32,895 nucleotides of DNA from an uncultured Bacteroidales bacterium (GTDB lineage Bacteria; Bacteroidota; Bacteroidia; Bacteroidales; Bacteroidaceae): assembly GCA_937906165.1 (NCBI GenBank), contig CALCYA010000104.1, forward strand, positions 1 through 32,895, given 5' to 3'. The stretch's first letter is position 1. Each line of letters opens with the position of its first letter. The notes under the pieces were generated by a model. That model was not told the DNA's origin and made no database searches. It saw only the letters and a list, made by a program, of their open reading frames with translations. The translations under genes were made by a program, and so were the position numbers. Shown here piece by piece: positions 1-8,867 of this stretch.

Positions 1-347
1 TTAATGTTTTGTCTGTGTTAAAAAGATATTCCCCCTATAGTTTGCAGGTGAGCCCGTATATGCCGTCCCGAATGAATATGAGGGATCTGAAGAAATAGAA
101 GTTCTCCCCTCATTTCAATCTTAGAGGTGAAAAGCACGCGAATTAACTGTATAGATTACCATATTGAACTCACATTAGTAAACTGTTCAAATCTCTAAAA
201 AACTTGGCGATATAATTTAAACTGCTTCTAACATTTTTTATAATTTCATACCGCTTTATATTGTTTTTGTCAGTTTATTCCGTAACTTAGCCCCAAATAG
301 GCAAGTTTCTGCCATAAAGCATTGCGCGATAAACAAAAAAATACAAT
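1..347. other. AT-rich region upstream of the M60-like peptidase gene
   Basis: No convincing reading frame is present. The right part is strongly AT-rich and carries the probable promoter of the downstream gene (see 283-290). A 13-bp string at 60-72 (ATGCCGTCCCGAA) recurs at 10621-10633 upstream of another secreted enzyme gene, but nothing else is shared around it. The upstream gene, if any, lies outside the window. Confidence 0.6.
283..290 (+). promoter_or_regulatory. Probable -7 element (TAACTTAG) for the M60-like peptidase gene
   Basis: TAACTTAG resembles the Bacteroidota TAnnTTTG -7 element with one mismatch. An ATTG at 260-263, 19 bp upstream, could be the -33 element. The start codon lies 57 bp downstream, giving an AT-rich leader of about 50 nt without a Shine-Dalgarno sequence. 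Confidence 0.45.
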
Positions 348-3056
348 ATGAAGCTTAAATCTTTACTTTCATCATTGATTGCCATGCTTGCCTTTACAGC
401 ATGGGCACAGACATCATCTGACCTCATCAACAACGCGGCCAGATACTACGCTGAGTACAAGAATCTTTTCAAGGACGAAATCTGTACCGAGTTGAAGGAC
501 GCTTACAACGCCATGAGCGAGGAACAGTTCCTCACATATCTCGGAGGATACCCACAGGAACTTGTAGACCTTGCACTCAAGGTAAAGAACAACACCTGGG
601 CTGAATACGAAAAGGATTTCCGCGTTGCAGACTACAAACCATACAGCCCTGCATACGAATGGGGAATGAGCTATCTGAAGTGCAACCCTTATAGCGACCT
701 TAACAACCCCACTGGAATCGCATGCAAACAGGGAGACATTGTCCTGTTCTTCCTTGACAAACAGGTAAAATTACCTGCTAGAATTGGTGTAACAGAAGTT
801 ATAGGAAACTCCATCTACGGCAGCGGAGAAACATATTTGACAAAAGGCATGAACGTCTATGTGGTTAATAGGGACTGCTCATTGTTCATAAACTATGACG
901 TGGAGACCAATTCCTCGGATGATAGCCCAAGACTCGCTGATTATCCCGACGTAAGGATACACATCGAGGGTGGTAGGGTAAACGGATATTTTAACAAGAG
1001 CCGCCACACGAACGAGGACTGGGTGAAGATGCTGGGCAGCATCATGACAGACGAGATTGTCAATGTCAAAGGAGACGGTGTACTGTTCCACATGCACCGC
1101 GACCGAGTGGCTGCAGTGTGCCCCGACAACATCTACGAATCCATTGACTGGTGGGACACCATTGTACAGTGGCAGAAGGAGCTGATGGGCGCCACACAGT
1201 ATGCCGACCGCTGGAACAACCTCATGATGTGCTGCGACGGAGAGGGACAGTACATGTTTGCCACATGGTACTACACATACTATGAGTACAGCACACTTAA
1301 GGATGTGCTCCCGTATGAGACGGTAAAGGCAAACCCCGGCTATCTTTGGGGACCGGCACATGAGATTGGACATATGAACCAGGGACCTATAAACATTGTA
1401 TCATGTACAGAAGTCAGCAACAACCTCTTCGCGAACATGGTTGTACAGCGCTTTGGTAAGACAACCACACGTGGCCAAAAGATGGATGTGTGCTATGACG
1501 ACTGGTTCAAAAAGGTCCCATTCCCTCTGCGCAGCGAGGTATTCAGCAAGACACGTATGTATTGGCAGCTCTATCTCTACTTCCATGAGATTGGACACGA
1601 CAAGACATTCTTCCCAAGACTGTTCGAGCACCTGCGCAAGAATCCGATGAGTTCTACGAGCGGCGTGAACGGCAAGTTCAATCAGTTGCGTTTTGCCGAA
1701 GCCTGCTGTGAGGTCGCACAGATGGACCTGAGCGAGTTCTTTGAAGTATGGGGTTTCTTTGAGCCAATGTACAATGCCTACGTAGGAGACTACAATGACT
1801 ACTATGTTACACTGTCCAGCACAGATGCCACTGACAGCCGTCTAAAGATGGAGGGATACAGCAAGAAAGGCGGCCACTTGATGTTTCTTGAGGATCGTGT
1901 GAAGCCCTCGAAGAGAGGCGACGGTGTGAACGGCTACCGTGCCGACTGGAATGACGAGGTCCCTGTGGGCTCGGCCGGCGATGTCGGACAGTGGGAGGAT
2001 TATCTTGACGAAAGCGTAAAGGCCGAGGGTTATGTGTTCAGCCTCTCATCGGGCGCAGTGAATATCCTGCTTAAGGAGAATGCCGGCGGTGCTGTAGGAT
2101 TCAAGGTTTACAACAACAAAGGCAAGCTAATCGGCGTATCGAACCGCTACAAGATCAAGATTCCCACCGGTTACGGATACAGCAACATACGCGTGGTGGC
2201 AGCACAGGCCGACGGAACAGATGCAGATATTCCGTCAGCCATTGAAGCCGGAACAGAGGAGCATCAGCTGGCAGCCCTTGAAGCTATCATAACAAGCGCC
2301 GAGAGTATCCTGTCACGCACGTCCACCAACGGAAAAGATGTTGGCAAATACCGCGAAGAGGCTGTTGCATCACTGCGCAGCATCCTTGGAAGCGCAAAGG
2401 AGGCATACGAGAACAAGGATCAGAGCACATTCACATACGGTCAATGGGCTGAATTCCTGAGCAAAGAGATAAACAGGATTATTGCAGACAAAAACTCCAG
2501 AATACTTATTCTTGACAAGAATTACTACACTCTTGCAAACAGGTCATCAACTGCCATAGGTCTTGGCTACTATAACAGCAAGATTGCAGGAGTAAAGATA
2601 GCACAAGTCCCCAACAACAGCGACGACCGCAGATGGGAGTTTGAGCCAACCGGAAAAAATGATGAGTTCTACATAAAGAATATAGGTACTGGACTGTACA
2701 TCACCACCATATCAAAGACACAAGCAGCCACAATGACAGCTACAGAAAGCAGCAATGCGGCAAAATTCACGGCTGTTTACAATGATGACGAGACAGTGTC
2801 ATTACTTTACAACAACGACAGTTCAGTTGCACTTAGCCTCAGCAGCGACAACAGCACAATCATCGGCGGTTATGCGAACGAGAACAGAGGCAAATGGCGC
2901 GTAAAGCTTGTAGTGGAGAACAACACTGCCATTGAAGGCATAGAGGAGGTTGAACCCGTGTCAGAGGGAACCTATGACCTGACAGGCCGCAAGATCGAGG
3001 ATATAACAAAGCCAGGCATTTATATCATCAACGGCAAAAAGGTATTTGTAAAATAG
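348..3056 (+). CDS. Secreted M60-like zinc metallopeptidase (mucinase/enhancin-type) with lectin-like module
   Basis: This 902-aa protein begins with a signal peptide (residues 1-20, ending AWA before QTSS). The gluzincin motif HEIGH is at residues 338-342 with a candidate third zinc ligand E355, which fits the M60/enhancin signature HExxH followed by a distal Glu. Family members, including gut Bacteroides enzymes, cleave mucin-type O-glycoproteins, so an extracellular role in host or dietary glycoprotein attack is inferred. After the peptidase region there is a beta-rich segment (about 510-630), a helical module (about 640-715) and a ricin-like beta-trefoil stretch (about 725-865) that may bind glycans. 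The final 27 residues (876-902, YDLTGRKIEDIT then GIYIINGKKVFVK) form a sorting-type tail shared with two other proteins here. The gene appears monocistronic between its promoter and the terminator at 3086. Substrate is not demonstrated. Confidence 0.85.
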   Translation: MKLKSLLSSLIAMLAFTAWAQTSSDLINNAARYYAEYKNLFKDEICTELKDAYNAMSEEQFLTYLGGYPQELVDLALKVKNNTWAEYEKDFRVADYKPYSPAYEWGMSYLKCNPYSDLNNPTGIACKQGDIVLFFLDKQVKLPARIGVTEVIGNSIYGSGETYLTKGMNVYVVNRDCSLFINYDVETNSSDDSPRLADYPDVRIHIEGGRVNGYFNKSRHTNEDWVKMLGSIMTDEIVNVKGDGVLFHMHRDRVAAVCPDNIYESIDWWDTIVQWQKELMGATQYADRWNNLMMCCDGEGQYMFATWYYTYYEYSTLKDVLPYETVKANPGYLWGPAHEIGHMNQGPINIVSCTEVSNNLFANMVVQRFGKTTTRGQKMDVCYDDWFKKVPFPLRSEVFSKTRMYWQLYLYFHEIGHDKTFFPRLFEHLRKNPMSSTSGVNGKFNQLRFAEACCEVAQMDLSEFFEVWGFFEPMYNAYVGDYNDYYVTLSSTDATDSRLKMEGYSKKGGHLMFLEDRVKPSKRGDGVNGYRADWNDEVPVGSAGDVGQWEDYLDESVKAEGYVFSLSSGAVNILLKENAGGAVGFKVYNNKGKLIGVSNRYKIKIPTGYGYSNIRVVAAQADGTDADIPSAIEAGTEEHQLAALEAIITSAESILSRTSTNGKDVGKYREEAVASLRSILGSAKEAYENKDQSTFTYGQWAEFLSKEINRIIADKNSRILILDKNYYTLANRSSTAIGLGYYNSKIAGVKIAQVPNNSDDRRWEFEPTGKNDEFYIKNIGTGLYITTISKTQAATMTATESSNAAKFTAVYNDDETVSLLYNNDSSVALSLSSDNSTIIGGYANENRGKWRVKLVVENNTAIEGIEEVEPVSEGTYDLTGRKIEDITKPGIYIINGKKVFVK

Positions 3057-3085
3057 AAGATTAACAGAATGGGCCAAAAGCCTAT

Positions 3086-3127
3086 ATAAAGACGAAGCGC
3101 ACTCCGTGGAGTGCGCTTCGTCTTTAT
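3086..3127. terminator. Bidirectional intrinsic terminator, perfect 20-bp stem
   Basis: Arms 3086-3105 and 3108-3127 are perfectly complementary around a central GT, with A-rich and T-rich ends (ATAAAG...CTTTAT). It sits between the convergent M60-like peptidase and FNT genes and can terminate both. The left end of the stem lies 30 bp past the first stop and the right end 16 bp past the other gene's stop. Confidence 0.85.
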
Positions 3128-3142
3128 GTAATGTAGCTGTGT

Positions 3143-3781
3143 TTACTGTCTGGGAGCAACGAAACGGTAAAGGTTGCAACCTATGAAGTTTCCTGTAACC
3201 AGGCAAGGATAAAGCACTGCAATCTCGGCAAGATGAGCTCCTGTATAAGCTGTAGGTACTGTCAGATAATAGAATGCATCGGCAAGACAGTGGGGGAAAC
3301 CGCAATAGATGAAGAGCGGGACACCGAAAAGCAATGTAAGAGGCTTGCCTTCACGGGCAAATGTCACCACTGTTGTCATTATGAAGCCGCAGCCTATCGC
3401 CAACAGACCGGCACGGAACGGACCTATAGCCAAGCGGGACTCAAGTATCTTCTGCGCAGTTGCGCCAAGCTCGATGGGCGACATACGGGTGAGCAGTGAT
3501 ACGAGAAGACAGCCCACAATATTACCCATAAGGATGAAAAGCAATTCGCCGATAGCCTTGAGCCAACGTGAACGGCCATCCTCATAACGCAACGGCACAA
3601 AGCCGGCTGTTCCGGTGTACAGCTTCAGTTTGTAGTTTACCACGGTGAGCAGACCGAACGAGAACATTACTGCTCCAAGAATCTCAAGCCCCTTGCTGGT
3701 GCAGGCAAGATATCCCCACCCTGCAATGGCCACAGCTATTCCCGAGAGGATAGCGGAACGGAAAGTCGATTGTGAGTTCAT
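3143..3781 (-). CDS. Formate/nitrite transporter (FNT) family channel, compact
   Basis: This 212-aa integral membrane protein has six predicted membrane segments (about 9-27, 33-50, 76-98, 124-142, 148-166, 182-205). FNT hallmarks visible are LYTG after segment 2, the paired half-membrane motifs MGNIVG (85-90) and TGNFIG (196-201), and the central pore histidine H164 in GFPHCLADAF. FNT channels are pentamers that move formate, nitrite or related monocarboxylates across the inner membrane with proton coupling. At 212 residues it is clearly shorter than typical FocA/NirC proteins (about 270-290 aa), mainly because of missing terminal extensions, but no core segment appears lost. Its start is 25 bp past the stop of the glucanotransferase gene on the same strand, so co-transcription is likely. 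Substrate is unknown; export of fermentation formate is an inference. Confidence 0.8.
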   Translation of the reverse strand: MNSQSTFRSAILSGIAVAIAGWGYLACTSKGLEILGAVMFSFGLLTVVNYKLKLYTGTAGFVPLRYEDGRSRWLKAIGELLFILMGNIVGCLLVSLLTRMSPIELGATAQKILESRLAIGPFRAGLLAIGCGFIMTTVVTFAREGKPLTLLFGVPLFIYCGFPHCLADAFYYLTVPTAYTGAHLAEIAVLYPCLVTGNFIGCNLYRFVAPRQ

Positions 3782-3806
3782 TTTTATCTTGTTTTATTAT
3801 TTACCA

Positions 3807-6494
3807 TTATACAAGGCGGCCTGCGTCGGAAATCATGGTACGCAACGCTTCGTTGAAAGCACGCTCCTCCATCAGTTGTTCAAGGGGGATGTGCATACGG
3901 TAGTTCCACATGTGGTCGCGGTTCGACGGAACGTTTATGCGCTCATCATCGGGGTTGTCACGGCGCAGGCGCTCATCCATAGCCATCCAGTCCTGCCATG
4001 CGAAGAGTGCAAAGGCTGAAGGCGAGTGCAGATGCTGCTGCAATATGGCACGCGCCACCCTACCGTCCATCTCGGCAGGAGCCTTACCCTCGAAACCGAG
4101 AGCGTGGTTGTAGAACTGCTGTGTCACAGCCTCATCCTCGCGCCACCAGCCACGCAGAGTGCTCATGTCGTGTGTCGAAGGGGTTGCCACCGACAGGTAA
4201 GGATAGGCCTCGGGGCGTGCGAACGGCTCACCGTACACCTTGGGCATACGCTGTATCTCGAGCGAAAGTACCTGCAGGTTCCTCATGACCCATGGCACGC
4301 AGGCCGGAATCATACCGAGGTCCTCACCGCAGGCTGTCATGGTTGTCGACAGGAGCAGAGGCGCCAGTTTACGCATGCCCTCGCGGTACCAGAACATTGT
4401 GTGGCGGTGGTAGAAATACTCCTCATAGAGGTGGTCGTATGCTATACGGTCACCGAACTCCAGCTGCTCATATGCCTCGGTCTCGGAACCCAGAATGCGT
4501 GGAACGAACTTGTCTTCCTCATTTAGGTCGCGCATAAAGAGCACATTACCGTAGAGGCGCAGAAGAGCAGCCTTGAGAGACTCGGATAGCTTGGGAGTGC
4601 GCTCATATATATAATAGGCCAATGTATTGGCATTCCCAATCTCGGGACGGAAGGTATATGTACCGTCGGAGTGCTTGTCGAGGAAAGCCTCGGCAATGAT
4701 ACGTGCCTTACGTGGGAAAAGTTTCTTTAGGACATCCTCATCTATATACGGACATGTGTGTTTCTTCTCATCGAACTCGAAGCCCGTTGCCTCAATCTCG
4801 GCTTTTGTCAATGGTACATTGGGCGAGAAACTGCCGGCAAGGCCGCTCTTTGCGGTGCGCGGAATCTCCCAGATGCGGAAAAAGCCGAGCACATGGTCTA
4901 TGCGGTAGGCGTCGAAGAACTTGGACATATATTGCAGACGGCGGCGCCACCAGGCATAACCGTCGGCAGCCATAGCCTTCCAGTTATATGTAGGGAAACC
5001 CCAGTTCTGACCGTCGGCCGAGAACATGTCAGGCGGTGCACCTGCCGATACCTGCAGATTGAACTGCTCCCTGTCGCACCACACGTCGACGCCGTTCGGA
5101 GCAACACCTATAGGGATATCACCCTTGAGTGCGACACCCTTGCTGTTTGCATAGAGATGTGCGTCGTTTAGCTGTGTAAAGAGCAGATACTGCACATAGC
5201 TGTAGAAGTGGACCTCGCGGACAGCATCGGAATACTCGGCCTGTACACGCTCCCATGTTGTATTGTCGTAGTAGGGGTAATCTTTCCAGTCCCAGATATT
5301 GCAATGCAGACGTGCCGAGAGGAAACGGAAGATACAGTAAGGCTTGAGCCACTGCTCCTGCTCCTTTTCAAAGGCACGGTAACCCTCGCTTGAGAGGACC
5401 TCGGAACCCACCTCGTCGAAGAGCTCGCGCAGATACTTTATCTTGAGCCTGTAGACCTGTGAATATTTCACCACAGGCATTTCATTCAGTTTCGCGCTCT
5501 CCTTGCTGTAATAGGCATTGCGCTTATCGCTTGCCAACGCAGGGAGAACGGACATATCGGCGTATATGGGGTTCAGGGCGAACACCGACACGCAGTTATA
5601 TGGGTAAGAATCCTCGTTGCCGCCACAGACAGTGGTGTCATTTACCGGCAGCAGCTGCAGGATATTCTGGCCGGTCATTGAAAGCCAGTCGGCAGCGAGC
5701 TTTATGTCACCGAAGTCACCGATACCCCAGCCGTGGGCCGAGCGCAGAGAGAAGAGCGGGATAACCGTTCCCGCAATGCGCAGTTTGGGAGAGTCGAAAT
5801 TCAGCTCGGGAAGCTGGTAGAAATAGTTTGTTCCTGCCTCGAAATCAGGAAGTAGGGTATGGCGGTTCTCACCCTCTTCCCAACGCACATTGCCCTCTTT
5901 ATCCACTGCAATGAACTTATAATAGAGAGAACCGCTCCATATTGACTCTACATCAAATGTGACACTCCAGCGGTTGGGTACACGCTGCTGCATAGGCAGG
6001 GCCTTTGCGGGATTCCAGCCACCAAGCACTATGTTATCGCCCACAAGATAAAGGCGTTCGCCTTTTCGCAGGCCTGTCACATAAAGCGAGAAGGTAACAC
6101 TGCGGTTATACCAGTTGATGCTCGGCTCGTCGAGCGTAATGCCGCGTTTGTCGAAGAAGCGGAACAGATTAGTCTGTTCGTAATAGCCCACCGGCGACTC
6201 AAGCCACATATCGTTGACAATATAATTGTGGTTGACACAGTTGAAACGGAGACGGTGCGGCGTGTATTCCCACTCGTTAGCGACACTCTCGCCGTTAAGC
6301 AAGAGTTCGTATCCGTAAAGGATGTGGTCATAATCCTCGCTCACCTCCATTGAGCCTTGCCACAGACCGTGCTGAACCTCGCGCAGCGACAGGACACCTT
6401 CGGTTTTGTTACCATTGTCGTCAAGGGAATAGCGCAGGTAGATTGTACCACCCTCGGGAGCCTCGTAACGAATGTTGAACTCTATGAATTTCAT
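3807..6494 (-). CDS. malQ: 4-alpha-glucanotransferase (GH77) with two N-terminal CBM20-type starch-binding domains
   Basis: This 895-aa cytoplasmic enzyme lacks a signal peptide. It transfers alpha-1,4-glucan segments between malto-oligosaccharides or onto glucose (amylomaltase/disproportionating enzyme), feeding starch and glycogen metabolism. Two CBM20-like domains precede the catalytic barrel (about 1-105 and 130-230, the second with YLVGDNIVLGGWNP). GH77 landmarks are the nucleophile D533 in YRIDHVLGFFR, the acid/base E724 in CGEDLGMIP, and the H775-D776 pair in TPSTHDMSTLRGWW. The architecture and length match the large DPE2-type enzymes common in Bacteroidota rather than the roughly 500-aa bacterial amylomaltases. 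It is the first gene of a probable two-gene unit with the FNT channel. The start ATG at 6494 is the first in frame and gives a CBM20 beginning directly at MKFIEFNIRY. Confidence 0.95.
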   Translation of the reverse strand: MKFIEFNIRYEAPEGGTIYLRYSLDDNGNKTEGVLSLREVQHGLWQGSMEVSEDYDHILYGYELLLNGESVANEWEYTPHRLRFNCVNHNYIVNDMWLESPVGYYEQTNLFRFFDKRGITLDEPSINWYNRSVTFSLYVTGLRKGERLYLVGDNIVLGGWNPAKALPMQQRVPNRWSVTFDVESIWSGSLYYKFIAVDKEGNVRWEEGENRHTLLPDFEAGTNYFYQLPELNFDSPKLRIAGTVIPLFSLRSAHGWGIGDFGDIKLAADWLSMTGQNILQLLPVNDTTVCGGNEDSYPYNCVSVFALNPIYADMSVLPALASDKRNAYYSKESAKLNEMPVVKYSQVYRLKIKYLRELFDEVGSEVLSSEGYRAFEKEQEQWLKPYCIFRFLSARLHCNIWDWKDYPYYDNTTWERVQAEYSDAVREVHFYSYVQYLLFTQLNDAHLYANSKGVALKGDIPIGVAPNGVDVWCDREQFNLQVSAGAPPDMFSADGQNWGFPTYNWKAMAADGYAWWRRRLQYMSKFFDAYRIDHVLGFFRIWEIPRTAKSGLAGSFSPNVPLTKAEIEATGFEFDEKKHTCPYIDEDVLKKLFPRKARIIAEAFLDKHSDGTYTFRPEIGNANTLAYYIYERTPKLSESLKAALLRLYGNVLFMRDLNEEDKFVPRILGSETEAYEQLEFGDRIAYDHLYEEYFYHRHTMFWYREGMRKLAPLLLSTTMTACGEDLGMIPACVPWVMRNLQVLSLEIQRMPKVYGEPFARPEAYPYLSVATPSTHDMSTLRGWWREDEAVTQQFYNHALGFEGKAPAEMDGRVARAILQQHLHSPSAFALFAWQDWMAMDERLRRDNPDDERINVPSNRDHMWNYRMHIPLEQLMEERAFNEALRTMISDAGRLV

Positions 6495-6795
6495 ATATTT
6501 TTTTAAACCTTTTTTAAATATGAGTTAAACCTTGCGAAAATACAAAAAAATATGAGTGACACAATACTTTAGGAGAGTATTTTAGCATTGTATCTATCTT
6601 TTGCGGAGAGGCCGGATGCACGAGGTGACAGAAAGCAGGAGAAGACATACCCCATGGTTTTACCCCTGATTAGTATAACAAATAGTACCTTTTGGCAGGT
6701 AAAGGGTTAATTGATACCCTCTTTTTTGATTAATCGCGGATTTTGAACTAATTTTGCACAGTCTGCCGTAATAGGCACCAATAACATAACAGAAA
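6495..6795. other. Divergent promoter region between malQ-type gene and amidase gene
   Basis: This 301-bp gap holds no supported gene. Near its left end a minus-strand TATTTTCG (6535-6542) resembles a degenerate TAnnTTTG element for the glucanotransferase gene. A small inverted repeat (AATACT...AGTATT) lies near 6563-6581. The right end carries the good match for the amidase promoter (6725-6756). The central part (about 6600-6715) has no feature I can name. Confidence 0.5.
6725..6756 (+). promoter_or_regulatory. Bacteroidota-type promoter for amidase-MCE operon
   Basis: TTTG at 6725-6728 and TAATTTTG at 6749-6756 are separated by 20 bp, which matches the Bacteroidota sigma-ABfr consensus (-33 TTTG, -7 TAnnTTTG, spacer 19-21). 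The amidase ATG follows 40 bp after the -7 element. It is the cleanest promoter match in the window. Confidence 0.7.
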
Positions 6796-7953
6796 ATGAA
6801 TTTTAAAACATCAGCCATAAGAAGCGCGTTAACGATATTGCTGCTGCTTGTTGCCTTTAGCGGAGCCTTTGCCCAGAAAAAGCAGAAGAGCAAGGAGAAA
6901 CCGTTCACCTTGGTCATTGACCCCGGACACGGAGGTGTAGACCCTGGCGCATTGGGCAAAAGCGCAAAGGAGAAGGATATAAACCTGAAGGTGTCAAAGC
7001 TCTTTGCCGAGATGGTAGAAGAGGAATACCCCGAGGTGAGAATCATCTTCACACGCACCACAGACGTGCAGATTCCGCTTGTAAAACGCGCCAATATCGC
7101 CAACGATGCGAATGCCGACCTTTTCATTTCGATACACTCCAACGCCTCAAAAAGCAGGAGCGCAAAAGGCTGTGAGACCTTCACCCTGGGAGCGGGAAGC
7201 AGTGCCGAAGCGAAAGCTGCCGCAATGTACGAGAATGAGGTGATTCTGTCGGAGGAGAATTTTGAGGAGATATACAAAGGATTCGACCCGCGCTCAAGCG
7301 AGAGCTACATCATATTCGAACTGATGAGGGGCCAGGACATGGAACGCAGCGCAGAACTTGCGCAGATGGTGCAGAAAGGGATGGTCAAGAACAGCAAGCT
7401 CTACAACAGAGGTGTGTCATCAGCCGGATTCTTGGTACTGCACAGGACCGTGATGCCAAAAATTCTTGTGGAGCTCGGCTTCATAAGCAACCGCGAAGAG
7501 GAGAGATTCATCGCTTCAAAGGAGGGACAGAGGAAACTTGCCAAAGGTATATTCGAGGGGTTCTCGGAATACTACAGCCTGTACGGCAAACAGCAGAGCA
7601 GCACAAGCAAAAGCACGAGAAAGCCTGACCAAAAAACAGATGCGACCCAAGAGACAAAGAGCAGGCCTGAAGCAGAAAGCGGCACACCGGTATTCAAGGT
7701 GCAGATATTTGCCACAGACAAAAAGCTCAAGAGCAATGACAAGCGTCTGAAGGGTGTCAAGGCCGACTACTTCAAGGAAGGCAGCTGGTACAAGTACACC
7801 TACGGCGAGAGCACAGACTACAACAAGATTCTGAAAATGAGAAAAGAGATATCAAAGAAATTCAGCCAGGCGTTCATCATCGCATTCATCGACGGCAAGA
7901 AGGTGAACACAAACGAGGCTATAAGGATTTATAAAGAGAAAAAACAGAAATAA
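6796..7953 (+). CDS. N-acetylmuramoyl-L-alanine amidase (Amidase_3) with C-terminal SPOR-like domain
   Basis: This 385-aa exported enzyme cleaves the amide bond between MurNAc and the stem peptide during septal peptidoglycan splitting or remodelling. A signal peptide (1-26, ending SGAFA before QKK) is followed by the Amidase_3 domain (about 36-260). The zinc site is H45 in DPGHGG, E59 in KEKDINL and H114 in SIHSNAS, with catalytic E226 in ILVELGFISN. A low-complexity linker rich in Ser, Lys and Thr (about 266-296) leads to a SPOR-like region (about 298-345, starting VFKVQIFAT), a fold that binds denuded glycan strands at division sites. The active-site helix that autoinhibits AmiB/C-type enzymes may be present around 150-190 but I cannot confirm it. 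The gene is followed after 3 bp by the MCE gene, indicating a shared transcript. Confidence 0.92.
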   Translation: MNFKTSAIRSALTILLLLVAFSGAFAQKKQKSKEKPFTLVIDPGHGGVDPGALGKSAKEKDINLKVSKLFAEMVEEEYPEVRIIFTRTTDVQIPLVKRANIANDANADLFISIHSNASKSRSAKGCETFTLGAGSSAEAKAAAMYENEVILSEENFEEIYKGFDPRSSESYIIFELMRGQDMERSAELAQMVQKGMVKNSKLYNRGVSSAGFLVLHRTVMPKILVELGFISNREEERFIASKEGQRKLAKGIFEGFSEYYSLYGKQQSSTSKSTRKPDQKTDATQETKSRPEAESGTPVFKVQIFATDKKLKSNDKRLKGVKADYFKEGSWYKYTYGESTDYNKILKMRKEISKKFSQAFIIAFIDGKKVNTNEAIRIYKEKKQK

Positions 7954-7956
7954 GAT

Positions 7957-8847
7957 ATGAAGAACAAGACATTGGCACGTGAATTGTGGGTAGGTTTCCT
8001 GGGTATACTCTCATTGCTCATAATCTATCTGCTCATAAACTTCTTCAAGGGTGTAAACCTGATAGACGAAGGGAACAACTACTACGTCAAATTCGACAAT
8101 ATAGGCGAGATAGTGAATTCAAGTCCCGTATTCATCAACGGCTACAAGGTTGGCAACGTACAGGACATAAACTACGATTTCAAGTCACAGGACGGAGCAT
8201 ACGTGCTCATCACAGTGGACAACAGGTTGCAGATTCCCGAAGGAAGCATTGCCGAGATTGAGACGGAGCTGCTCGGAAGCAGTACAATAAACATAAAACT
8301 GGCGAAGAACAACAGGATAATCGCTGCAGGAGACACCCTCAACGGACGATTGAACAGCGGTGCCATGGGAGAGGCAGCGAAGATGATTCCCACACTCAAC
8401 AACATGTTGCCAAAGGTTGATTCGATATTGCTGTCGCTAAATACCATTCTTGCCAACCCTGCGATAAACAACACGCTCAACAACGTGGAGCAGTTGACGA
8501 CACAGCTCAACAGCACATCGGCCGAGTTGAACAAAATGCTCAAGGGCGACATTGCCACAGCAGGCGAAAAACTCGTGGCGCTTGAGGACGAGATGCTGAA
8601 GCTGTCGGAGAAGCTCAATGAAATCGAGTACCAGAAGATTGTTGCATCACTTGAGGCTTCGCTCAGCAACATCGAGCAACTGACTGCCGCGCTGAACAAC
8701 GGTGAGGGCACGGCAGGAATGCTCCTGAAGGACAGCACACTCTACACAAAGCTGAACAACACCTGCGAGGCTGCCACAGCACTGCTTGAGGACCTCAAGG
8801 AAAACCCCAAGAGATATGTTCACTTCTCTGTTTTCGGAAGGAAATAA
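7957..8847 (+). CDS. MCE/MlaD family inner-membrane-anchored lipid transport protein
   Basis: This 296-aa protein has one N-terminal membrane anchor (about 12-31, WVGFLGILSLLIIYLLINFF), then a single MCE domain (about 38-118, including FDNIGEIVNSSPVFINGYKV and the LLGSSTINIKL strand). A long helical periplasmic region rich in Asn and Leu follows. MCE proteins form hexameric rings that carry phospholipid between inner and outer membranes, normally with an MlaE permease and MlaF ATPase; neither is encoded here. The C-terminal end NPKRYVHFSVFGRK is a tail I associate with Bacteroidota members of this family. It starts 3 bp after the amidase stop, so the two are almost certainly co-transcribed and may be functionally linked in envelope maintenance. 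The 20-bp gap to the convergent GHL10 gene leaves no room for an obvious terminator hairpin. Confidence 0.9.
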   Translation: MKNKTLARELWVGFLGILSLLIIYLLINFFKGVNLIDEGNNYYVKFDNIGEIVNSSPVFINGYKVGNVQDINYDFKSQDGAYVLITVDNRLQIPEGSIAEIETELLGSSTINIKLAKNNRIIAAGDTLNGRLNSGAMGEAAKMIPTLNNMLPKVDSILLSLNTILANPAINNTLNNVEQLTTQLNSTSAELNKMLKGDIATAGEKLVALEDEMLKLSEKLNEIEYQKIVASLEASLSNIEQLTAALNNGEGTAGMLLKDSTLYTKLNNTCEAATALLEDLKENPKRYVHFSVFGRK

Positions 8848-8867
8848 GACAAACCAGCATATCGCTT

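Noticed and set aside
60..72. 13-bp match ATGCCGTCCCGAA shared with 10621-10633
   Set aside because: The flanks do not match and a 13-bp match in 33 kb is weak evidence for a regulatory repeat.
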